In this document: positions 35,792-42,945 of the stretch, one piece after another
Layout: the number at the start of each line of letters is the position of its first letter
Numbering within the stretch: position 1 is the first letter of the stretch
Origin: Nocardia kruczakiae NBRC 101016
GTDB lineage: Bacteria > Actinomycetota > Actinomycetes > Mycobacteriales > Mycobacteriaceae
DNA length: 64,000 nt
Assembly: GCF_001612965.1 (NCBI RefSeq)
Contig: NZ_BDBL01000008.1
Location: 1 to 64,000, forward strand
Direction of reading: 5' to 3'
Program-made: the position numbers and the translations under genes
Notes under the pieces: model-generated
The model's input: only the letters and a program-made list of their open reading frames with translations
What the model was told of the DNA's origin: nothing
Database searches by the model: none

Positions 35792-36850
35792 GTGCAGTCG
35801 CCTGCCCCGACACAAACAACCACGTCTGCAGGCGCCGTCACACCATTGACTTTCGTTGATGTATGCGCCGGTGCGGGGGGACTCGCATCGGGTCTCGAAA
35901 GAGCCGGGTTCTCGCCAACCCTACTTCTCGATAACCTGCCCGTGGCATGCGAGTCGCTCCGGTTGAATCGGCCCACCTGGGACGTATGGCAGATGGACCT
36001 TCTCCACTTCGATCCGTCCGAGCACGAGCAGACCTATGACGTCGACCTGCTCTCGGCCGGACTGCCACGCGTCCAGGCGGCAGCAACTGTCGGCCGCAGC
36101 CGTGGCTCTCACCATGAATTGGAACTACTCAAGGCGACCGTTTGGCTGGTACACGGTATCCAGCCGAAATCGATTGTCATCGAGAATGTTTCAGAGATGG
36201 TCACCGCTCCCCAGTATGAGCCGATCCGAAATTTCATCGGCGAAGAGCTTCAACATCTGGGCTATGGCTTGCGTTGGATAGTGCTGAATGCCGCCGATTT
36301 CGGCGTTCCCCAAGACCGGAAGCAAGGGGTTCTCCTTGCCGTCAAAGGCGTTCCCGTCGAGCGGATCAAAGTTCCCGCGCCAACGACCTCGCTGCGCCGT
36401 GTCTCGGTGGGCGAAGCTCTACGGGACTCGATGTCGGCCGGCGGCTGGCTTGGAGCCGATGAATGGGCGGACCAGGCGACTGCTATCGCACCCACCGTTG
36501 TTGGCGGGTCGATGAATCGGGGTGGCGCAGACCTCGGGCCGAGCGGCACCAAGAAGGCTTGGGAGCGTATGGGCGTCTACGCAGGCAGTCTCGCGAACGA
36601 GGTACCGACACCGGACTTTCGATGGGTCCCGTCCCAGGGACGGACAGGTATGCTTCAGCTCACAGTTGAACAGACCGCAATTCTGCAGGGCTTCTCCCCT
36701 ACCAGCTGGCAGTTCGCGGGCAAAAAGACCGCCCGATATCGGCAGATCGGACACGCCACCCCACCGCCGGTCGGTCGCGCGCTCGGTCAAGCGATCAGAG
36801 CCACGCTGGAGTCGAACCGATCTTTGTCCTCGCCCGCACATCGCCGATAG
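35792..36850 (+). CDS. C5 DNA methyltransferase homologue lacking the catalytic cysteine
   Basis: 352 residues from a GTG behind AGGAGG. It has the C5-methyltransferase fold: motif I VDVCAGAGGLASGLERAGF (residues 22-40), motif VI IENVSEMV (130-137), motif VIII QDRKQGVLLAVK (174-185), motif IX region APTVVGGSMNRGG and motif X QIGHATPPPVGRALGQAI (318-335). The segment where motif IV GGPPCQ should be reads SAGLPRVQAAAT (88-99), with no cysteine, so it cannot form the covalent cytosine intermediate. It is followed 9 bp later by a second methyltransferase. I infer a regulatory or DNA-recognition partner of that enzyme. Confidence 0.88.
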   Translation: MQSPAPTQTTTSAGAVTPLTFVDVCAGAGGLASGLERAGFSPTLLLDNLPVACESLRLNRPTWDVWQMDLLHFDPSEHEQTYDVDLLSAGLPRVQAAATVGRSRGSHHELELLKATVWLVHGIQPKSIVIENVSEMVTAPQYEPIRNFIGEELQHLGYGLRWIVLNAADFGVPQDRKQGVLLAVKGVPVERIKVPAPTTSLRRVSVGEALRDSMSAGGWLGADEWADQATAIAPTVVGGSMNRGGADLGPSGTKKAWERMGVYAGSLANEVPTPDFRWVPSQGRTGMLQLTVEQTAILQGFSPTSWQFAGKKTARYRQIGHATPPPVGRALGQAIRATLESNRSLSSPAHRR

Positions 36851-36859
36851 GATTCCCTC

Positions 36860-38032
36860 ATGTCCTCCGAACGGCCGACCACTAGTTCTCAGTTCCACAT
36901 GGTCGATCTTTTCGCAGGCCCGGGAGGGCTGGACGTAGCAGCGCGGTGGCTTGGGATCGACGCTATAGGCATCGAGTGGGACGACAACGCCTGCGCCACG
37001 CGGGCGGCAGCGGGGCTGAAAACCGAACAAGGTGATGTGGCCAAGCATTCGGACAAGGACTTTGCGCCGAAAGACGCTGCGGTAACGCGGATTTTGACCG
37101 GCGGCCCTCCGTGTCAGACGTACACCGTCGCCGGAAGCGGAGTCGGCCGACAATGGATCGGTCCAATCATCGACATGATCGACGACATGATCGCGATGCG
37201 GGACATAGATGAGGCTTTATGGCAGCTCAACACGGATACCGGCGACGAGCGGACCGGACTTGTGCTGCAACCGCTGCGGTGGGCGTTGGAGGCGTACGCT
37301 GCCGACCGACCCTATGACGCCATCGTTCTGGAGCAAGTCCCACAGGTCCTACCGATCTGGGAACAGGTCGGACGCGCCCTGACGAGTCTTGGATACTCAG
37401 TGGCACATGGGATCCTCAGGACCGAGGAGTACGGAGTACCCCAGACCCGCCGACGGGCGATCCTGATCGCTCGCCTCTCCGGTGCAGCCGAACTGCCGAA
37501 AGCGACCCACCGCCGCTACACGAAGGGCGTCGCCAAGGAGGACGGTGACCCGGCTCTGCTGGAATGGCGGTCGATGCGCGATGTACTTCCTGAAGACCTG
37601 GGGGACTTTGACGTGGTCTCGAATTATGGCACTGGTGGCGACCCGAAACTTCGTGGACGGCGCAACTGCAACCTTCCGTCTGCGACCGTCACCGGCAAAA
37701 TCTCACGAAACCGCCTGGTAAGGGCGAATACCGACTCAGACCTCAAACGGCGCTTCAAACTTGAAGAAGCCGGGATGCTGCAGACATTCCCGAAGCGCTA
37801 CCCCTGGGCCGGAAAAGACAGGTCGCAGCAGATCGGCAACGCAATCCCTCCACGGTTGGCAGTTCATGTCCTTGCTGCCGCTCTGGGCAAAAGAATCGAC
37901 ACAGCTGAACTGGACGCGGCCGTCGATGAGCCGTGGGACGTCGATAACCCGAGTTCGACAAACGGGATCGTGCGCTTGATCGATTCCGACGTACCAGCTG
38001 AAAATCCTCTGCCGCTGTGGGCGGACGCCTAG
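36860..38032 (+). CDS. C5 DNA (cytosine-5) methyltransferase
   Basis: 390 residues. Motif I MVDLFAGPGGLDVAARWLG (14-32), motif IV TGGPPCQTYTVAG with the catalytic Cys85 (80-92), motif VI IVLEQVPQV (155-163, with EQV in place of the usual ENV; the essential Glu158 is kept), motif VIII QTRRRAILIAR (195-205), motif IX LPSATVTG and motif X QQIGNAIPPRLAVHV (323-337). The target-recognition stretch between VIII and IX is short, about 65 residues. Probably the active modification enzyme of the island, working with the cysteine-less homologue just upstream. Its stop shares CTAG with the stop of the convergent operon. Confidence 0.93.
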   Translation: MSSERPTTSSQFHMVDLFAGPGGLDVAARWLGIDAIGIEWDDNACATRAAAGLKTEQGDVAKHSDKDFAPKDAAVTRILTGGPPCQTYTVAGSGVGRQWIGPIIDMIDDMIAMRDIDEALWQLNTDTGDERTGLVLQPLRWALEAYAADRPYDAIVLEQVPQVLPIWEQVGRALTSLGYSVAHGILRTEEYGVPQTRRRAILIARLSGAAELPKATHRRYTKGVAKEDGDPALLEWRSMRDVLPEDLGDFDVVSNYGTGGDPKLRGRRNCNLPSATVTGKISRNRLVRANTDSDLKRRFKLEEAGMLQTFPKRYPWAGKDRSQQIGNAIPPRLAVHVLAAALGKRIDTAELDAAVDEPWDVDNPSSTNGIVRLIDSDVPAENPLPLWADA

Positions 38033-39069
38033 TCTGTCGTCAGCTCTTCACCTAATATCGCAGCGATCTGGTTGCGCGCACGGCCCGCTGGTGTCGACCG
38101 CCCGTTGAGCCACGCGGAGACCGCCGCGGAGGTAACCCCGATTTTCGCTGCCAGGTCGGCGCCCGTTATGCCGGCACGCTCGAGTGCCTCGTTCAGCCAG
38201 CGTTCGTACCCGACAGCCTCCGCGTCACCTAGCTCCTGCAGCTGATCCTCGTCCAGTACACAGCTCGCAACGACAGCGCTAGCACGGTCCGCGGCCTCTT
38301 CTTCGGACAGACCAGCGATTATTTGCATCCCTAGCACCGTCTCGTAGGCGACAACGCGGAGCTCGCCATCCAGTGCGTCGTCGGTCAAGCCATCGAAGAG
38401 CACGAACGGCGCGAGCCGCAGGAGCCGTTTCAGAAACTCGCGCAGGACATTTCGCTCACTCAGCGCCGCAAGATCGAGATTGTTCCAAACCCGAAGAATC
38501 GACTTGATCAGGTGCGGACTTCCACCCAGTGCTGAACGTCGGGCGTAGATCTGATCGAACGCAGACTCCCCCAATACCTTCAGTGCCCCATATGGATTCG
38601 GGTCGCCCGGGCTGTGTACGAGTTGGGCTCGCCACCACAGGCGTCCGAAAACATGCCGCGTGAGGTCTGAACCGCGCACACGGTCGGCCGGCGGCTTCGG
38701 ATAGCGCCAGTGGGCAATGTCGGGCATCAAGATCAGCGCGAGGAATGCCCAGATGTCTCCGGACGCGGCTTCAGCAGGCGCCAAACGCATGCCTCGGTGT
38801 AGCGCCTCGGCCAACGCCAGGTCGAAGGTGGTCTTCTGCTCCGGCGAAGGCGGATTGGGAAACCCGGAACTCTCAGCCAGCTCCAGCACAGTTCGACGAA
38901 GCTCCACCAATTGGTCCGGCTGAGCTCGTGCTCCTCCGGTTGCGACATACACCGCGGAATCGTCCGAAGGGGACCATCTGGCAGCAAGCGACTTGAGATC
39001 CAGATCTCGGTACTCCTGCGTCAACTCTATCGCTCGCGCCCGCAGCAACCGTGGATACAACAGGCTCAT
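38029..39069 (-). CDS. DUF6339 protein with C-terminal HTH
   Basis: 346 residues from the ATG at 39069, which overlaps the preceding stop (ATGA). Residues about 1-280 match what I know of DUF6339 (MSLLYPRLLRARAIEL at the start, then AEAASGDIWAFLALILMPDI and GSDLTRHVFGRLWWRAQLVH). Residues about 300-340 form an XRE-like HTH (GADLAAKIGVTSAAVSAWLN). The domain is recurrent in GHKL/Z1 restriction-type clusters, with no biochemical function known. The HTH suggests DNA binding or autoregulation. It is the last gene of the minus-strand operon, and its stop overlaps the methyltransferase stop by 4 bp. Confidence 0.82.
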   Translation of the reverse strand: MSLLYPRLLRARAIELTQEYRDLDLKSLAARWSPSDDSAVYVATGGARAQPDQLVELRRTVLELAESSGFPNPPSPEQKTTFDLALAEALHRGMRLAPAEAASGDIWAFLALILMPDIAHWRYPKPPADRVRGSDLTRHVFGRLWWRAQLVHSPGDPNPYGALKVLGESAFDQIYARRSALGGSPHLIKSILRVWNNLDLAALSERNVLREFLKRLLRLAPFVLFDGLTDDALDGELRVVAYETVLGMQIIAGLSEEEAADRASAVVASCVLDEDQLQELGDAEAVGYERWLNEALERAGITGADLAAKIGVTSAAVSAWLNGRSTPAGRARNQIAAILGEELTTD

Positions 39070-39953
39070 GCGACCCCCTCGAACAAGTTGAGCGAAGCTT
39101 GTACCTCGGTCGACAACCAACTGGGGGCTCGCTCGATCTGCGCTCGTACGTCACGAACCGAACGTTCAGGGAACAGGCGACCGAACAGTGATTGGATTGT
39201 GGCACCCAAGGTTTCGTCGGGAAATGTAGAGTCGTCGGTGAAGTCCGGGTTCCGGAGTGCGTGCTCGATCATCATTCGCGCGACGTCGGCATAGAGCACC
39301 GCGAGGACAATTTTGTCCTGCTGGCGTGGCTTCGCTGCGTTCTTGAGCGCATCGGCGACGACAGTCTTCTTTTCGTTGACCAGCAGGAGCAACGAACCCA
39401 TCGTCGCGGAGTCGAGCGCATAGAGTTCCAGATGCCAGGCAGCATCGACAGGGTAGATCGTTTTCTCGAAATCGATTATGGCCATCGGGAATTGAGGCGC
39501 ATCGCCTTGTAACCGGAGCGCTGCCCTGTCGCTCCACAGCACGGACCCGGCTCGCCGAGCTGCTGTCGGACGACTTTCTCCGTCCCTGCGCCGCCCCAGA
39601 ATCAGGGCGGTATCCAGCAGCAGAACTCCGCCCAGGTCCGCACCGGCGAGTTGCACCCGCAACTCGACTGCTCCTGACGCTGTCAGCAGGCGTCGGTCTG
39701 CCGTACCCCGCAGTTTGGAACCCGTCGAGGTCCACACAACAGCCAGCGCCAACGGCGTGCCGGGCGCCAATCCTGATTCGCTCCAAGTACTTTCGAGATC
39801 GACCGACACTGTGCGGCGCAGCTCTACCGCGGTCTGATAGTCCCAGTGGGGAAAGGCCTCGGGCATCGGGACCTCAGCACCATCGAGCACCAACTGCCAC
39901 GCTTCAGGTCGAACAACGTGATCAGCCGGAATTCGGTACGGCAATACCCGCAT
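39066..39953 (-). CDS. Unknown component of the GHKL/Z1 operon
   Basis: 295 residues from the ATG at 39953, which overlaps the GHKL stop by one base (TGATG). The first half is predicted beta-rich (repeated short strands, e.g. ELRVQLAGADLGGVLLLDTAL); the second half is helical with KIVLAVLYADVARMMIEHAL and LGATIQSLFGRLFPERSVRD. I recognise no domain. Its tight coupling to the GHKL ATPase and DUF6339 genes suggests a structural or specificity subunit of the same complex. It has no membrane segment and no nuclease motif. Confidence 0.75.
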   Translation of the reverse strand: MRVLPYRIPADHVVRPEAWQLVLDGAEVPMPEAFPHWDYQTAVELRRTVSVDLESTWSESGLAPGTPLALAVVWTSTGSKLRGTADRRLLTASGAVELRVQLAGADLGGVLLLDTALILGRRRDGESRPTAARRAGSVLWSDRAALRLQGDAPQFPMAIIDFEKTIYPVDAAWHLELYALDSATMGSLLLLVNEKKTVVADALKNAAKPRQQDKIVLAVLYADVARMMIEHALRNPDFTDDSTFPDETLGATIQSLFGRLFPERSVRDVRAQIERAPSWLSTEVQASLNLFEGVA

Positions 39954-41935
39954 CAGCTGCTCACCGCCGCCACTCGAATCTTGATATCGGTCATGGTGTC
40001 CGGCGCAGGCTTGATTATCGCCTTCCACACTCGGATGTCGCCACCACCGGCCATGAAGCTCTCTGCCCGACGAAGCGTTCCGTCTTCGTCCTCCCAGCCG
40101 ATCAGTTCGGGCTGTGGTGCGCCTTCGGGCGGTTCGGTTTCCCGACCTCCGTCGGCAGTCAGCGCCACCGCTAGCTCAGCCGATACACGCTGAAGCGTTG
40201 GGGTCGGCAGCCGAAAGTCCTGAACTACTACGGCCATTCCCGCGAACTCGTCCAGATACGGTGACCCGACGTAGTCGACTCTCGGCCGCCGAGTCGGCCC
40301 GCGCGGTGCACCGCCATCAGATCCGTTACCTGTTCCGGTCACCTCGCCGCTCGGATGCGAAGAGTGTCGGCCTTCGGCCGCACTGTCCTCATCAGCCCGG
40401 TTGTCTGGGTTTTCTCGTTCGTCGCGATTGCCGCGGCTTCCGCGTTCCTTCGGGCCGGCAGGTGCACGGGTCTCTCCCGGTCGACCATAATCAGTCGCCC
40501 CACCAACTCCCCAGACACCTCCGATAAGCGGTGAGAACCGGTCGCTGGCAGCTCCGAGCGACACGTCTGCCACATCAGCACGATTTCCGACCGCGGCATT
40601 GACGATCGCGTCGGTAGCTTCCTTCAACCGTGTGAAGGTCGTACGCACGAAGGACCGATGATCTCGATCCTCGAGCGACTGAAAATTCCACCCATCGTGG
40701 GTTGGTGGTTCCGCCTCCGCGTAAACATGGTCCATCGACGAATCTGCACGAAAAACTCCTGCATAGGAGCTCAGTTCACTCGACGGTTTCGGGCCCGCCC
40801 AGTAGGTCACGACCAGCTCGGCCGGACGCATCAAACACACATGATGGATATGCCCTTCGATACCGGCTGCTTCCGCTGCCGCGGTTGGCTGAAACGGAGG
40901 GACAGTTCGCTGTTCGAGCCCAAGTCTCCCGAGTAGTCGCTTCGGTCGCAGGCTCCGTATTTCGCGACCGCTCGAACCGATCATCTGCTCATACGCTGCG
41001 ACGAACAGCCGTAACGGATGACGACCAGCCGGGTCGGGAACCGGATACTCGATCCCGTCGCAGGTCACCGTGAACCGCATCGGCGGACGACCATTCCTGA
41101 CCTCGCGCGAAAGTAGTTTCGGCCATAGCTGCCACGCGATGGTTTCCGCCAAGTATTCCGCCACAAGACTGGGCTCCCGATCGTCAAGCTCCGGGTCGAC
41201 GATCGTTATCGTTGTTCCGGTCTCAGTCTCACCGAATGGGAGCAGACCTAGCTGTCGGGCGACGCTATCTGCCTCCGCACCGACCAGTGGCTCGATCACT
41301 TCCCCGGAACCGTCTCCCCACCAATGCCTTCCGGTGAACCGTTTGTGCCCGTCCACGGTGGACGCTTGATAACTCTTCCAGAGCGAAGCGCCCATGAGCC
41401 GGGTTTCGAAACGGCCTTCGTAATTGCATCGCGTATGGATCAAAATGGTCCCCGGCCTCGAGACCAGATACAGAATCCCTTTCCCGAACCCATACGTCCC
41501 TCCGCCGAGCACCTTGTCTCGCGGTTCGCCGATGTTGCGCAAGAAGGATACGAAGTCTCGATCCTGATCGTCGACGACATCGTCGGCACGGGTTGGTCCG
41601 CCCAGGCCCTCCGTGCCCCTGTCCGAAATGGACAGCACTCGGATTACCGGAGCCTGCAATGACTTACGGAGGGGAAGGTACGAATCCGCGGGGGCCCCGC
41701 GAAGCAGGTTCTGACGCCATGCCTCGGCGTTGGCGGCACTGATGGTCTGCAGATCCATACGGAACTCGACCGTCGTTCCATCATCGATACGAGCGTCCCA
41801 ACTGTTCTGCGCCGCCTCTCGAACCAGGATGGTGAGGTAGTCCAATTCTGGCTTTCCGAGCTGGTTGCGAATCCCCTCGGCCGCACTCGCACCTTCGGGC
41901 GGGAACGGCTGGGAATACCACTCCGGCAGACTCAC
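39953..41935 (-). CDS. GHKL (MORC/MutL-like) ATPase
   Basis: 660 residues. Bergerat-fold motifs near the N-terminus: N-box VREAAQNSWDA (Glu40, Asn44), G1 SISDRGTEGLGG (Asp105, Gly107) and G2 GGGTYGFGKGI (144-154). A second domain (about 230-470) could be the S5-like transducer of MutL/Hsp90/MORC proteins. Residues about 490-560 are Arg/Asp/Glu/Gly-rich and probably disordered, leading to a beta-rich C-terminal domain. MORC-like GHKL ATPases encoded with Z1 helicases, nucleases and methyltransferases were described by Iyer, Abhiman and Aravind (2008) as restriction-type systems. ATP-driven DNA clamping is the inferred role. Overlaps both neighbours. Confidence 0.88.
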   Translation of the reverse strand: MSLPEWYSQPFPPEGASAAEGIRNQLGKPELDYLTILVREAAQNSWDARIDDGTTVEFRMDLQTISAANAEAWRQNLLRGAPADSYLPLRKSLQAPVIRVLSISDRGTEGLGGPTRADDVVDDQDRDFVSFLRNIGEPRDKVLGGGTYGFGKGILYLVSRPGTILIHTRCNYEGRFETRLMGASLWKSYQASTVDGHKRFTGRHWWGDGSGEVIEPLVGAEADSVARQLGLLPFGETETGTTITIVDPELDDREPSLVAEYLAETIAWQLWPKLLSREVRNGRPPMRFTVTCDGIEYPVPDPAGRHPLRLFVAAYEQMIGSSGREIRSLRPKRLLGRLGLEQRTVPPFQPTAAAEAAGIEGHIHHVCLMRPAELVVTYWAGPKPSSELSSYAGVFRADSSMDHVYAEAEPPTHDGWNFQSLEDRDHRSFVRTTFTRLKEATDAIVNAAVGNRADVADVSLGAASDRFSPLIGGVWGVGGATDYGRPGETRAPAGPKERGSRGNRDERENPDNRADEDSAAEGRHSSHPSGEVTGTGNGSDGGAPRGPTRRPRVDYVGSPYLDEFAGMAVVVQDFRLPTPTLQRVSAELAVALTADGGRETEPPEGAPQPELIGWEDEDGTLRRAESFMAGGGDIRVWKAIIKPAPDTMTDIKIRVAAVSS

Positions 41936-42945
41936 TCTGGCTCCTCAGCCATCCGCTGCACGTACCGCAAAACCGCACCCTCCTCCGACGGAAAAGGCGG
42001 CTCTCCACCCAGGTCGATCGTGTACTCGACGTCTTTAACGGTGATGGGGACCGCCGCTGCTACCAGCATGTCGGCCGTCAGCCTCGGAAAGTTACCGTCA
42101 ACTCTGTACCAGCGCTGCTCGGCAATCCGAAAGCGCCTGTCTCGGTAGTGATCAGCATCGGCACGCTGGTACCCCGCAAGCGACAACAGGCCGAAGAGGG
42201 CGCCTTCGTCGTCGGCCAAGTCGATTGCTTGCTCTACCAGATCCTGCAGCGAAGCTGCCTCGGGAGCCGGTTCCAACTTGAAATACGCAAGCAGCAACTC
42301 GCCTCCGGCAGGCGGATCCAGCTGATCCAATCCATGGATTCGGACATTACGTCCGCCCGGCCGCAACGAGGCCTTGACCTCTACCGCCGTAGCGCCCGCG
42401 ACAAAATCGTGCCGATGGCCGGCCGGGCCTGCCCACCAGCGGTACGCGCTCGGGTCCAGTTCCAGTAGGCGGCACAGCACCACGAGCTCACCGAACAGTC
42501 CGGCGATCTGCTCAGGTCCGAGTAGTGTCCCCGAGCGCTGGAACAGCATCCGCCACTTATCCAGCGCACGGTACAGCCCTTTGGTCGGATACCGCGGCAC
42601 CGCTGCGATCTCATCAAGCGAGACCGCGCAGAAGGTCGCGAACACGTCGTCGAACTCCGTGTCCAAACATGCGAGATCGGCATAGACCTGATAGGAACTG
42701 TCGGTCTCCAGCGGCTTCCTTGACAAGCGCAATACCGGGCCATCCAGGCCTTTCCGCACCGACTGACGGGAGTCGATCGGCACGAGGAGATGGCGGTGGC
42801 CGTCAGGATCGACTCCTGCGGCGACATGACCTCGGCTGGTCTCCACTGGCAGGTCTGACACTCGCATTGCTGTCGGAGAACTCAACCGAGCAACAGCAAG
42901 CATCGCCCAGTGATCTTCAAGGGTCTGGCGGAGATCTCCGCTCAC
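41932..42945 (-). CDS. PD-(D/E)XK nuclease (DUF4420 family)
   Basis: 337 residues. The catalytic core is visible as Glu153 in LFGELVVLCRLL, Asp180 in HDFVAGATA, and Glu189-x-Lys191 in AVEVKASLR, the full E...D...ExK set of the fold. The N-terminal 110 residues and C-terminal beta strands are typical of DUF4420 (PF14390-like) proteins from GHKL/Z1 operons. It is predicted to be the DNA-cleaving subunit of the system. It overlaps the Z1 gene by 4 bp and the GHKL gene by 4 bp. Confidence 0.87.
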   Translation of the reverse strand: MSGDLRQTLEDHWAMLAVARLSSPTAMRVSDLPVETSRGHVAAGVDPDGHRHLLVPIDSRQSVRKGLDGPVLRLSRKPLETDSSYQVYADLACLDTEFDDVFATFCAVSLDEIAAVPRYPTKGLYRALDKWRMLFQRSGTLLGPEQIAGLFGELVVLCRLLELDPSAYRWWAGPAGHRHDFVAGATAVEVKASLRPGGRNVRIHGLDQLDPPAGGELLLAYFKLEPAPEAASLQDLVEQAIDLADDEGALFGLLSLAGYQRADADHYRDRRFRIAEQRWYRVDGNFPRLTADMLVAAAVPITVKDVEYTIDLGGEPPFPSEEGAVLRYVQRMAEEPE

